Notes under the pieces: model-generated
Told to the model about the DNA's origin: nothing
What the model saw: only the letters and a program-made list of their open reading frames with translations
The model's database searches: none
Position numbers and translations under genes: made by a program
Part shown: positions 1-8,048 of the stretch, piece by piece
How the letters are laid out: every line of letters starts with the position of its first letter
How positions within the stretch are numbered: position 1 is the stretch's first letter
NCBI GenBank assembly: GCA_024421085.1
Contig: JAHQYN010000010.1
Location: 1-52,706, forward strand
DNA from: Acidimicrobiia bacterium
Lineage (GTDB): Bacteria; Actinomycetota; Acidimicrobiia; Acidimicrobiales; Aldehydirespiratoraceae
Reading direction: 5' to 3'
Length of the DNA: 52,706 nucleotides

Positions 1-2
1 TT

Positions 3-668
3 GATGCGTTGGTGAATTTGGCGGTGCGTGACGTGTTGACGGACACGGGTTGTGATGGTGACAGGGTTTTGTGTCCACAGCAGATGCTTTCTCGTTGGGA
101 GATGGCGGTGTGGCTGGTGAGAGTGCTCGACGGCATCGACCCCGAACCGGTGACCGGAACGCGGTTCGTTGACGTCGACGCGCAAGCCTGGTGGGCTGCG
201 CATGTGGAGCGGTTGGCTGATTTGGGTGTGACGTTGGGATGTTCACAGACACCGGCGAAGTACTGCCCGGATGATCCGGTGCCGCGTAAACAAATGGCGA
301 GTTTCCTTGTCAGGGCGTTCAACATCGGCCCGGCCGGCCCGGCGGGTTTCGCTGACACCACCACCAGCGACATTCATTACCGAGACATCAACGCGTTGTA
401 TGCCGTGGGTGTCACCTACGGATGTTCACAAAACCCTTTGCGTTACTGCCCCGACCAGCCAACCACCAGAGCACAAATGGCGAGTTTCATTACCAGAGCC
501 AAACTCTACACACAACTCGAACCCACACCCAACAACTGCCCACCCCCGACCACCACAACCCCAACCACCACAACCCCGACCAAACAAACGGTTCTGAATT
601 GGAATCCGAGCGGGTGGGCGGGACGAGGCGCACCCAAGGAGCGACACCGTGGCCCGATTGTCCGGTGA
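3..668 (+). CDS. C-terminal part of a surface protein with SLH-like repeats (5' end outside window)
   Basis: The frame is already open at the left edge, so only the C-terminus is seen. Three ~50-residue SLH-like repeats can be read; their Cys-containing ends are DRVLCPQ, AKYCPDD and LRYCPDQ, each followed by an R-x-x-M-A block. A Pro/Thr linker (TTTTPTTTTP) and a short basic tail follow. The same repeat type ends the giant protein at 19651-24243. In Acidimicrobiia such tails are usual on secreted or cell-wall proteins. The domain that would define this protein's function lies outside the window. Confidence 0.7.
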   Translation, partial: DALVNLAVRDVLTDTGCDGDRVLCPQQMLSRWEMAVWLVRVLDGIDPEPVTGTRFVDVDAQAWWAAHVERLADLGVTLGCSQTPAKYCPDDPVPRKQMASFLVRAFNIGPAGPAGFADTTTSDIHYRDINALYAVGVTYGCSQNPLRYCPDQPTTRAQMASFITRAKLYTQLEPTPNNCPPPTTTTPTTTTPTKQTVLNWNPSGWAGRGAPKERHRGPIVR

Positions 669-763
669 GTGCGGCGGCGGACAGTGGAATCGCCTGCTTT
701 CACGCACTAACGACTCTCACTTGGGCGTGGACAGTCCCGAACAGGTTGCTGTCACGTTCCTCG

Positions 764-976
764 TCAAGGATCCCAGCCCGCACGTAGAGAGATTCCGCTG
801 TCTGGCAGAGCACGGGCGATCTGGTGCAGTGTCTCCGCAGACCGACGCTCAAGGCCCCGCTCGATAGGGGGTCCGGTCACTGGCACCGGGGCCAAGTCGG
901 CGAGCTTGCGAAGGTTGATTTCGGCCTGGTGTAGTTGCCCGCGAATGAACTCGCCGAGATCCTTGAGGGGGTCGAG
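764..976 (-). pseudogene. Decayed XRE-family HTH regulator
   Basis: On the minus strand a 102-codon frame contains DPLKDLGEFIRGQ, LRKLADLA, IERGLERRSAE and HQIARAL. These match the widespread actinobacterial XRE domain (DPLKDLGEFIR, LRQLADLAGVSNPYLSQIERGL, KPSAE, QQIAKAL). The recognition-helix segment, normally GVSNPYLSQ, reads PVPVTGPP, is one codon short, and has lost the contact residues. The end (normally LYVRAG) is also compressed to SLRAGWDP. No good start precedes the homology. I infer a non-functional relic; it fills most of the gap between the surface gene and mca. Confidence 0.55.
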
Positions 977-1076
977 ATTTCTTGGGGACACTGTTGGGCT
1001 GCCTGGAGAACCGAACGATCCACGAACGTCGCGACGGCGTGTCCAGATCAGATGCTGCCGCGCTAGATTCAACCGG

Positions 1077-1937
1077 ATGCACAGTTTTTTTCGTCTGCTG
1101 TCGATTCATGCCCATCCAGACGACGAGGCGTCCAAGGGCTCCGCCACGGTCGCCAAGTACAAGTCGATGGGAGTGGCGACGGTGCTGGTGTGCTGCACCG
1201 GCGGTGAGGAAGGCGACATCCTCAACCCGGCCATGGACCGGCCCGAAGTACGCGAGGACATCGGCGCGGTTCGCCGAGCAGAGTTGTCGGCCGCCGCGGA
1301 GATAATTGGTTATGACACTGTCCACATGCTCGGTTACCGGGATTCCGGCATGGCCGACAGCGAGGCCAACTCGCACCCCGACTGCTTCGCGGCGGCCCCG
1401 TTCGACGAGGTGGTAGACCGTCTGGTTGCGCTGCTGAGGGCAGAACGACCGCATGTCGTCGTCACCTATCCTGATGAGCAGGGCGGATACAACCATCCGG
1501 ACCATGTGCGAGTACACGACATCACCCATCCGGCCGTACAGCGGTGCGCGGACGGCGCGCATCGTCGTGATCTCGGTGCCCCCTGGTCGGTCTCGAAGGT
1601 CTATTACTCGAGTTGGTCACGCGCCCGGATCGAAACGAGGCACCAAGCGTTTCTCGACCTCGGTCTGGAGTCGCCCTACGACGAGCGCTGGTTCGAGCGG
1701 CCCGACACAGACCACACCATCACCACCAAGGTCGATGTCGTCGGCTTCACAGACGTTCGCCGCAAAGGACTGCTCGCCCACGCCACCCAGATCGACCCGG
1801 AGTCGCCGTTCTGGTTCGGGCTGCCTGAGGAGCTGGACTTGGCCCTCTATCCGGTCGACGACTACCGCTTGGCGTGGCCCGAATGGAACGGCGACCAACC
1901 CGAGGAGACGGACCTCTTCGCGGGCATAGAACCCTGA
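1077..1937 (+). CDS. mca: Mycothiol S-conjugate amidase-like PIG-L deacetylase
   Basis: A 286-residue zinc hydrolase of the PIG-L/LmbE family. It has the metal motif AHPDDE at residues 12-17 and a second metal histidine in NHPDH (139-143); KGSATVAKY and CTGGEEGDILNP are typical of Mca rather than MshB. Mca cleaves mycothiol S-conjugates to mercapturic acids and glucosaminyl-inositol during detoxification in the cytoplasm. The ATG at 1077 was chosen because it directly precedes the first beta strand; the frame is open upstream but that part looks non-coding. The stop overlaps the next start (TGATG), so it is coupled to the SCP2 gene. A related deacetylase of other substrate remains possible. 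Confidence 0.82.
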   Translation: MHSFFRLLSIHAHPDDEASKGSATVAKYKSMGVATVLVCCTGGEEGDILNPAMDRPEVREDIGAVRRAELSAAAEIIGYDTVHMLGYRDSGMADSEANSHPDCFAAAPFDEVVDRLVALLRAERPHVVVTYPDEQGGYNHPDHVRVHDITHPAVQRCADGAHRRDLGAPWSVSKVYYSSWSRARIETRHQAFLDLGLESPYDERWFERPDTDHTITTKVDVVGFTDVRRKGLLAHATQIDPESPFWFGLPEELDLALYPVDDYRLAWPEWNGDQPEETDLFAGIEP

Positions 1938-2320
1938 TGCAGGTCTTCGATCAGGAATGGACGGAAGCGGCTGCCGCGGCAGTCGCTGGACTTCCGCCGG
2001 TTGCGGGCCTCGATGCCGTCGTCGAATACACGGTCAGCGGGCGTCCCGGTGGTCGAGTCGCTCTGACTGTCACTGTCAGCGACGGCACCGTCAGCGAGAT
2101 CGCCTTGGGCCGCTCGCCAGACCCCGATGTCACGGTCACTTTGGGCTATGCCGATGCAGTCGCGATCCTGTCTGGAGAACTGTCCAGCGAGGCCGGCTAT
2201 ATGAACGGTGCGGTGAAGGTTGAAGGCGACTATCGCCGTTGGCTGCTTGACTTGCGGCCCGTCCGACTCGCCGCGATCGAGGCCCTCGCCCCATTGATGG
2301 CAAGGACCCGCCGACAGTGA
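1937..2320 (+). CDS. SCP2 sterol-binding domain protein
   Basis: A 127-residue protein whose whole length fits the SCP2 fold: a beta-rich N-terminal half with VALTVTVSDGTVSEI, followed by DPDVTVTLGYADAVAILSGE and the loop AGYMNGAVKVEGD, which is the family hallmark. Such small proteins bind lipids or acyl-CoA-like ligands in the cytoplasm; in actinobacteria the domain also occurs in mycothiol-related enzymes, which may explain the coupling to mca. Its ATG overlaps the mca stop. Specific ligand unknown. Confidence 0.72.
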   Translation: MQVFDQEWTEAAAAAVAGLPPVAGLDAVVEYTVSGRPGGRVALTVTVSDGTVSEIALGRSPDPDVTVTLGYADAVAILSGELSSEAGYMNGAVKVEGDYRRWLLDLRPVRLAAIEALAPLMARTRRQ

Positions 2321-2460
2321 CCGGAAGTCTTGTTCGCGGATGCGTTCCGGGGAGTGACCGGCGACCGTGTCCGGGGGCAACCGGAGGTGTGGCTCGCCGG
2401 TGTGTTCGGAGGTGACGGGCGACCGTGTCCGGTAGCGACTGGAGGTCGCGTTCGCGGGAA
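2319..2460. repeat. Imperfect ~60-bp tandem repeat between convergent genes
   Basis: Positions 2341-2400 and 2401-2460 are two diverged copies sharing GCGACCGTGTCCGG and GGAGGT boxes. A partial third copy lies at about 2319-2340. The repeat fills the gap between the SCP2 gene and the convergent YdjC-type gene. Confidence 0.55.
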
Positions 2461-2472
2461 CGGGCAACGGGA

Positions 2473-3306
2473 CTACAGGCCTGAGCGCTGGAGGTCGCGC
2501 AAGGCGCCGAAGCCGATGAGTCGGGCGCCGCTCTCGGCAATACGGGAGGGGAGAGAGCGGTCGGTCAGCACCGCGAGGTCGTTCATGCGGGCGGTCGCGG
2601 AAGGATCGATGGCGCGGATCTCCTCCGCGGCGATCGCTGGTTCAAAAGCGACCACAGTCACCCCAGGCGCCAAGTTGTCGAGCGCCGAGAGGAAGTGGGC
2701 CTCTGCGCCGCCGCGCACTAGGCGGAAGTGGTCGGGCGTGACGACCCCGGCTTCGTGGGCGAGCTCACGGAAGGGGAATCCCGCCGCGGCTTCTGCGGCA
2801 GGCCCTTCCAGACGCAGCGGAAGATTCGACTCGACGGCGATGTCGAGCAGCACATCGAAGAACTCCGGACGTTGCTGAAGAGCACTGAGGTGAGTGCTCA
2901 AATGCGTGGCCTCGAGGCCCCACAGCGTTGCCCGCTCAAGTTGAGCCCGGCATTCACGGCGGACTTCGTCGGGGTCGGCGTGGTCCCAAAGGTCGACGAC
3001 AGTGCGAGGGAAGCCGCCGTCACCGTCGAGGAGGCTCGGTGCGTTGGTCAGCGGACCCCAACGGAAACAGTCGAGTTCCGCGTTGAGTGTGAGGTGTACG
3101 CCGAGGTCGTCATCGGGCCCGGCGCGGTCAACGGCATGGCGTGACCATGGGCCCGGCATCATCACCGTGCCGGTCGTTGCTGCCCCCTCTCGCATCGCGC
3201 TCAGCCCGCCCGCGGTGGCGGCATGCGTCGAACCGAGTTGGTCGGCGCTGATGATCAGCAGACGGGATTCGGCTCCGTGTCCGAGCGCTTCGGCCAGTGA
3301 CTCCAC
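2473..3306 (-). CDS. YdjC/ChbG-like carbohydrate deacetylase
   Basis: About 277 residues with the YdjC/HpnK order: LLIISADQLG (normally NADDFG) near the N-terminus, GLSAMREGAATTGTVMMPGP, DLGVHLTL, and HLSTHLSAL (normally HxDSHxH). Family members remove acetyl groups from chito- or other amino-sugar oligosaccharides using a metal held by Asp/His/His. Here the second Asp of the first motif is Gln, so metal binding or catalysis may be altered. The GTG at 3306 was chosen because it lies just before the first strand and after the upstream stop; a TTG at 3363 would overlap the nuclease gene by ~40 nt. Confidence 0.68.
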   Translation of the reverse strand: MESLAEALGHGAESRLLIISADQLGSTHAATAGGLSAMREGAATTGTVMMPGPWSRHAVDRAGPDDDLGVHLTLNAELDCFRWGPLTNAPSLLDGDGGFPRTVVDLWDHADPDEVRRECRAQLERATLWGLEATHLSTHLSALQQRPEFFDVLLDIAVESNLPLRLEGPAAEAAAGFPFRELAHEAGVVTPDHFRLVRGGAEAHFLSALDNLAPGVTVVAFEPAIAAEEIRAIDPSATARMNDLAVLTDRSLPSRIAESGARLIGFGALRDLQRSGL

Positions 3307-3323
3307 AATGTGACGGTACTGCG

Positions 3324-3899
3324 CTATTCGAGCGGAACGTCGGGATTGCCGCAGACTCCCCAAAGTCCGAGGTCGGCGAGCATCGCTCTGGCGGCGGCTG
3401 CATCCAGCAACCCTTCGTAGTGGGTGTTGGGAGGGTAGGAGAGCGTGCCCGCATAGCCCTGCTCCACCAGGTCGAGGTTGATGAAGAGGTCGTCGTGGCT
3501 GCGAATCACGTAGGCCAGCAACCGGTCGTACTGGTCTCGGGGCTCTTCATCGAGGATCAGGGTCACCGCCGTGCCCTCGGGAAGAAGAGACTTGAGATAG
3601 GCGCCCGCCTCGGCGCCGTAGCACTGGTTCGGGCGGTTCCTTGCCACCGACTCCGGCGTGTCGATCCCGATCAGACGGACGTTCTCGCGAGAACCGGACA
3701 CGTCGGCGATGACCGTGTCGCCGTCGACCACCTTGTGGATGGTCGCGTTGGGGACCAGACCGGCCGGTGAGGCTCGTGGAGTCGACGCGCTCGGAGTGGT
3801 TGTCGAATCTCCCCCTCCGCATCCGGTCGTTGCCAGCAACAACAGCAAACCTACAACCGCAGACGTGATTATAACTGATCTAATGACAAAGCATTTCAT
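3324..3899 (-). CDS. Secreted thermonuclease-like (SNase) lipoprotein
   Basis: A 191-residue protein. The N-terminus MKCFVIRSV, a hydrophobic stretch and TTGCGGG look like a lipoprotein signal with Cys as the lipidated residue, although the position -3 residue (Thr) is unusual. The staphylococcal nuclease fold follows: HKVVDGDTVIADV, VRLIGIDTPES with the conserved Arg and Asp, and EPRDQYDRLLAYV with the catalytic Glu and Arg. It probably hydrolyses DNA or RNA outside the membrane with Ca2+. The ATG at 3899 was chosen for the signal peptide; the upstream 41 codons of open frame look non-coding. Divergent from the gene at 3957. Confidence 0.78.
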   Translation of the reverse strand: MKCFVIRSVIITSAVVGLLLLLATTGCGGGDSTTTPSASTPRASPAGLVPNATIHKVVDGDTVIADVSGSRENVRLIGIDTPESVARNRPNQCYGAEAGAYLKSLLPEGTAVTLILDEEPRDQYDRLLAYVIRSHDDLFINLDLVEQGYAGTLSYPPNTHYEGLLDAAAARAMLADLGLWGVCGNPDVPLE

Positions 3900-3956
3900 T
3901 GTCGGATAGTCTGCCCGGCCCGTGTGACACTTGCAGCGAACTGAGAGAATCATCCG

Positions 3957-4943
3957 ATGACCGACCCCACGCAGCGCTACGGAATGACCGTTCCCTTCGA
4001 CGGAATGCCCGTCCACCTCCAACGATCACGTTTTGAACGGCTCGAAGCGCTCGGCTACTCCGACCTGTGGTCCGCGGAGGCAATGGGAGTGGACGGGCTC
4101 ACCCCCTTGGCCCTGGGCAGCGTCTGGACCCCCTCGATGAGGTTGGGCACAGCGATCCTCGGAGCCTACACCCGAGGCCCGGCTTTGCTGGCCCAGTCCA
4201 TCGCGGGAATGGCCTCAGCAGCACCGGGCCGTTTTGTCGCCGGTATCGGATCGTCGTCGGATGTGATCGTCGAGCGCTGGAATGGCATCCCTTTCGAGGC
4301 GCCGTACAAACAGACACGGGACATCGTCCGATTCCTGAAGTCGGCGCTGTCGGGTGAGAAGGTCAGTGAAGACTACGACAGCTTCTCTGTCAAGGGATTC
4401 CGCCTCGGTCTGGTCCCCGAACAACCCGTACCGATCCTGGTCGCCGCGTTGCGTGAAGGCATGCTGTGCATGGCCGGACGTGAGAGTGACGGCGCCATAG
4501 TCAACTGGCTCTCAGCAGACGATGTCCCAACCGTGGCGGGGATCGTCCAAGCCGAGAATCCCGATGCGGAGATAGTCGCCCGAATCTTCGTGGCCCCCAC
4601 CCCAGATCGAGATGCGGCGTTGGCTGCCGGAAAGTTCACTGCTGCGGCCTACCTCAACGTTCCAGTTTACAAGGCATTCCATGAGTGGATGGGGCGCGGC
4701 GACTCGCTGGCAGAGCACTGGGACCAGTGGGCGGCGGGCGACCGCAGGGGTGCGCTCAACAAGATCCCCGACCACATCATCGACGAGTTGATCGTTTATG
4801 GGAGTTTCGACGAGTGCCGTGCCCATGTGCAGCGTTACATCGACAACGGCGTGACCTGTCCGGCGCTGGCGATCGTGCCGTGCCCCGGTGTCGACCTAGA
4901 CGAAGCTATCGAAGGACTCGCGCCCAGCTTTCGCCGGGCGTAG
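3957..4943 (+). CDS. LLM-class F420-dependent oxidoreductase
   Basis: 328 residues of luciferase-like TIM barrel: the N-terminal strand RYGMTVPFDG, ALGYSDLWSAEAMG, RLGTAILGAYTRGP, APGRFVAGIGSSSDV and PVPILVAALREGM. This actinobacterial group usually binds F420 and carries out hydride transfers on unknown small substrates. No neighbour points to a substrate. The last codons and the stop lie inside the first copy of a 32-bp tandem duplication (4914-4978), so the C-terminus may have been changed recently. Confidence 0.8.
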   Translation: MTDPTQRYGMTVPFDGMPVHLQRSRFERLEALGYSDLWSAEAMGVDGLTPLALGSVWTPSMRLGTAILGAYTRGPALLAQSIAGMASAAPGRFVAGIGSSSDVIVERWNGIPFEAPYKQTRDIVRFLKSALSGEKVSEDYDSFSVKGFRLGLVPEQPVPILVAALREGMLCMAGRESDGAIVNWLSADDVPTVAGIVQAENPDAEIVARIFVAPTPDRDAALAAGKFTAAAYLNVPVYKAFHEWMGRGDSLAEHWDQWAAGDRRGALNKIPDHIIDELIVYGSFDECRAHVQRYIDNGVTCPALAIVPCPGVDLDEAIEGLAPSFRRA

Positions 4944-4978
4944 CCGGACTCGCGCCCAGCTTTCGCCGGGGCGTGGCC
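4914..4978. repeat. 32-bp tandem duplication over a stop codon
   Basis: The segment 4914-4945 (starting GGACTCGCGCCCAGCTTTCG) is repeated at 4946-4978 with one extra G and small changes. The first copy codes for the C-terminal GLAPSFRRA and stop of the oxidoreductase. The second copy would code for the same peptide again. Confidence 0.8.
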
Positions 4979-5126
4979 GGAGCCGCGGCGGGTTTTGGCG
5001 GGGGCCGGAGTGGGTTTTCGCCGGGGAGCGGCGGGCGCCGGGGTGGGTCTCATCCCAAATCTGCGCGTTCAATCACACGGGAATCAGAGCACCTTGCGGA
5101 TTATGGGGTGAAAGCGTCTGGGGGAG

Positions 5127-5906
5127 TCAGCGCGGGGACGTCAACGAGGCTTGGAGTTTCTGCATTCCGGTCAGCCAGCGTTGGCGATCACCGGCTCGAC
5201 GCTGCTCATAGAACGCGACCTCGGGATGGGGGAGGATCAGGAAGTCGTCGTTGGCGAGCCCGGCAGCAACCGCGTCGGCCACCTGAGAGGGCTCGATCAT
5301 GCCCATGGCCTTCACGACCTCGATAGCCAGTTCGCCGTCGGCCTCAGTCATTGGGGTGCGCACACCCTGAGGACACAGGCACGACACGCGAATCCCCTGC
5401 TCTGCGTAGGTGATGGCGAGCCACTCGGCGAGCGCAACGCAGCCGTGCTTGGTGACGGCATACGGGGCCGTGCCCAGGTTGGTGAGCAAGCCCGCCGCCG
5501 ATGCGGTCAATAGCAGGTGCCCGCCGCCGCGTTCGATCCAGCGGGGAACCAGGTGACGTGCGGCGATGACATGGGCCATCACGTTGACGTTCCAGTTGGC
5601 GTTCCAGGTGTCGTTGTCGAGCTCGACTCCGCCGTTGGCACCGACGCCCGCGTTCCCGCACCACAGATCGATGGCACCGAACGCAGACTCGGTGCGCTCG
5701 ATCAACTCGACGACTGCGGCCTCGTCGGTGACATCGAGCACCTCTGCGCGGGCACCGAGTTCAGCAGCGACTGCGTCGGCGCCGTCACCGTCGACATCGA
5801 CGATCACCACCCTGCCCGCCCCGTCGGCGCTGAAGCGTTGAGCCATTGCCCGACCGATTCCGCTGGCCGCTCCGGTGATCACGATCGTTGCGCCCTTTGT
5901 CTCCAT
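5127..5906 (-). CDS. Short-chain dehydrogenase/reductase
   Basis: 259 residues of classical SDR. The NAD(P) motif is TGAASGIG at residues ~11-18, VDVDGDGADAV follows strand 2, CGNAGVG is the NAG motif, and the catalytic Ser, Tyr and Lys lie in TASAAG and PYAVTKHG. An acidic residue after beta-2 (IVDVDG) favours NAD(H). Substrate unknown. The ATG at 5906 is chosen as it precedes the Rossmann strand by only a few residues. Divergent from the small gene at 6023. Confidence 0.82.
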   Translation of the reverse strand: METKGATIVITGAASGIGRAMAQRFSADGAGRVVIVDVDGDGADAVAAELGARAEVLDVTDEAAVVELIERTESAFGAIDLWCGNAGVGANGGVELDNDTWNANWNVNVMAHVIAARHLVPRWIERGGGHLLLTASAAGLLTNLGTAPYAVTKHGCVALAEWLAITYAEQGIRVSCLCPQGVRTPMTEADGELAIEVVKAMGMIEPSQVADAVAAGLANDDFLILPHPEVAFYEQRRAGDRQRWLTGMQKLQASLTSPR

Positions 5907-6022
5907 GGCCGGATGGTAGGGCCGGATTCGCGCAATGCAACGCGCCACTGTCGCATTGTGCGAGTATGGTTGGTGCAACGTGAGCCGGTCCCGGCCCGAG
6001 ACTGTCAAGGGAGGTTCCAGAA

Positions 6023-6205
6023 ATGACTGAAGCCGCAGAAGGCGTGCAGATCGAAGAGGCCTTGGGAATTATCGACCATGGTCTCGGCGACTTCATCAAG
6101 CGCGAGCTGTTGACCAGCGCGGAGGTGGCGGACCTTCTCCTTGACCTCCGTTCGGTTCTAACCTTCGTGGCGGTCGAGCCGACAGAACCGGCGAGTTCCA
6201 ACTAG
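6023..6205 (+). CDS. Small acidic hypothetical protein (60 aa)
   Basis: A 60-residue frame with a clear ribosome-binding site (GGGAGG, ~8 nt before the ATG). The sequence is amphipathic and helical in pattern (EEALGIIDHGLGDFIKREL, then SAEVADLLLDLRSVL), which suits a small helical-hairpin or dimerising protein. No family recognised, no membrane segment. It faces the SDR gene and stands alone, so it has its own promoter. The RBS and acidic helical composition make it likely real. Confidence 0.5.
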   Translation: MTEAAEGVQIEEALGIIDHGLGDFIKRELLTSAEVADLLLDLRSVLTFVAVEPTEPASSN

Positions 6206-6249
6206 GCCGCCGGGCCGTCGGGCCGTCGGGCCGAACTGGCGAATCTCGA

Positions 6250-6771
6250 TTAGGCCCCATACTGGCGGAGGATTCGCCGGGCAATCCTGCCGAAGGCGGC
6301 ACCGACCACCAGGCCGCCCACAACGTCGGATGCGTGGTGGATACGCACATGGACTCGGCTGGCGGCAGTCACTGCGCCGAGTGCATACCACACGGGGCCG
6401 CTGGCTCGACGTGACAGCAAAGAGGCAGCGAGCATCGCAGCCGAGGCGTGTCCGCTCGGAAAGCTGCTGGTCAGCGGTTGGCGCAGGTTGAGCGGCCGCG
6501 CCGTCGGCTGCAGGGGCCTGCGGCGATCGAAGATCGACTTGATCGGCCCGTTCAACAGCGCCGACTCGATGCCGAGCGCGGCACTCAGGCCGATCGCGGT
6601 CTTGGGGTCGTCCTCGATGATCGCTTGGGCGACACCGAGCGTGTGCCACAGCAGGGAGAAGTCGGCTGCTTCCGAAGCGGTGTAGAACACGCGGTCGGTC
6701 AGCGGCTGGTTGCGCCACCGTTCCCACCAGCGGTCGACCAACTCGTCGATCTCGTCGATGAACCCGCTCAT
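6250..6771 (-). CDS. PAP2-family phosphatase
   Basis: A 173-residue membrane protein with all three PAP2 signatures in order: K-x6-RP in KSIFDRRRP, the PSGH motif in SSFPSGHAS, and SR-x5-H-x3-D in SRVHVRIHHASD. It likely removes phosphate from a lipid phosphate or diphosphate such as an isoprenoid-PP. The ATG at 6771 overlaps the stop of the upstream reductase (ATGA), so the two are translationally coupled, which suggests an isoprenoid or quinone lipid as the shared context. The 58 codons upstream in frame are antisense to the reductase and were left out. Confidence 0.8.
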   Translation of the reverse strand: MSGFIDEIDELVDRWWERWRNQPLTDRVFYTASEAADFSLLWHTLGVAQAIIEDDPKTAIGLSAALGIESALLNGPIKSIFDRRRPLQPTARPLNLRQPLTSSFPSGHASAAMLAASLLSRRASGPVWYALGAVTAASRVHVRIHHASDVVGGLVVGAAFGRIARRILRQYGA

Positions 6772-8048
6772 GCTGTTGAGCGAGACTCTTGTTGGTAGGC
6801 GCCGGGGACTGTAAACGCCCTCGGCCGCCAGCGGCGTGGTGTGACTAGCAGGGCCCGGGGGTAGTCCTCGAACATCCAGCGGGCGAAGTTGCGCCGTGTC
6901 CACGCCGATGTCCCGGTGAGCCTCAGCACGCCGCGAGCGACCCATGGCCGGGCTAACAACGGAATCAGGGCGCGTGACATGCGGTCGTCTGCTGCTAGTT
7001 CCCGGCGAACTGCTTTGGCGTAGTGTGCGGTCGGGTCGGAGTGGGTCAACACCGACTCAGCAGCGAGCCGACCGGTGAGCAGAGCCTGCCCGATCCCTTC
7101 GCCGGTCAGCGGATCGGTGACTGCCGCGGCGTCGCCGACGAACATCGTGCGGGGTCCGACCAGCGACACACGGCCGACTCGTGCCGGGATCGGCCAGGCC
7201 TTGTGCGGCGCCTCAGCGACCGCGTCGGGTCCTAGGGCTCGTCGGATGTGTGGCCTGTTCAACAGATCGAGCCACAGCCGCCCCATCTCGCCGATGTTGT
7301 GTCGCCCGTCGCGGCGTATGCCGAATCCGACGTTTGTCCGACCTCCGCCCAGCGGGAATGACCACGCGTATCCAGGCAACAGGTCGGGCTCGAACCAGAC
7401 GATCATTTCCTGAGCGGCCCGACTGCCGACGTTGCGGTAGTACTGGCGGAAGGCGTGCCATTCACCGCGGTATTGATCGACCGCCAGCCCCAGTGACTTG
7501 CGTACCGGCGACCACATGCCGTCTGCGGCGATCAGGTTCACAGCACAGATGAGCGGCCCGTTGGCGCTGCTCTGCGGGTGCGTCGGGTGAGGCCCGTGCT
7601 GTCGGTACGCACCGTCCTGCCCGTTCTGCAATCTTGTGCGCAAGGTGATGCTGGCGGACGACGCATCGGTGCCGATCACTGTGTGCCCCTGTTCTATGCG
7701 AGCCCCGCAATCGCGTGCCAGTTCCAGCAGCGCGGCGTCGAGGTCGACTCGTGGCACCACGACGGCGTGGCAGCCCGGTCCGTCGGGCAGAGGATATTGG
7801 CGTTCGGTTCCCGACGGTGAACGCACCGCGACCTCACGCACCACGTTCCAGGTTGCGATCTGGCCCGGGTCAAGGCCCAGAGTCTCCAGTTCACGCAGGG
7901 CCAGGGCGGTGAGGCCGTCGCCGCAGCACTTGTCGCGTGGGAAGGTGGCCCTGTCCACGATCAGAACATCGTGCCCGGCGCGGGCGAGGATGATTGCAGC
8001 CGCCGTGCCAGCGGGACCCGCGCCCACGACCGCCGTCTCAGTGTTCAC
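6768..8048 (-). CDS. Geranylgeranyl-reductase-family FAD oxidoreductase (probable menaquinone reductase)
   Basis: 426 residues: N-terminal FAD motif VVGAGPAGTAAAIILARAG, the CCGDGL motif of the GGR family, and FVGDAAAVTDPLTGEGIGQAL near residue ~290. The group reduces isoprenoid double bonds; in actinobacteria MenJ saturates one unit of the menaquinone side chain at the membrane. Start is GTG at 8048, overlapping the stop (8045-8047) of the corrected VanW-family frame upstream as GTGA. The downstream PAP2 gene is coupled. Archaeal-type lipid reductase activity is an alternative. Confidence 0.78.
   Translation of the reverse strand: MNTETAVVGAGPAGTAAAIILARAGHDVLIVDRATFPRDKCCGDGLTALALRELETLGLDPGQIATWNVVREVAVRSPSGTERQYPLPDGPGCHAVVVPRVDLDAALLELARDCGARIEQGHTVIGTDASSASITLRTRLQNGQDGAYRQHGPHPTHPQSSANGPLICAVNLIAADGMWSPVRKSLGLAVDQYRGEWHAFRQYYRNVGSRAAQEMIVWFEPDLLPGYAWSFPLGGGRTNVGFGIRRDGRHNIGEMGRLWLDLLNRPHIRRALGPDAVAEAPHKAWPIPARVGRVSLVGPRTMFVGDAAAVTDPLTGEGIGQALLTGRLAAESVLTHSDPTAHYAKAVRRELAADDRMSRALIPLLARPWVARGVLRLTGTSAWTRRNFARWMFEDYPRALLVTPRRWRPRAFTVPGAYQQESRSTA

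Noticed and set aside
849-1562. 237-residue minus-strand frame over mca
   Set aside because: It is antisense to the conserved mca motifs and has no protein-like pattern.
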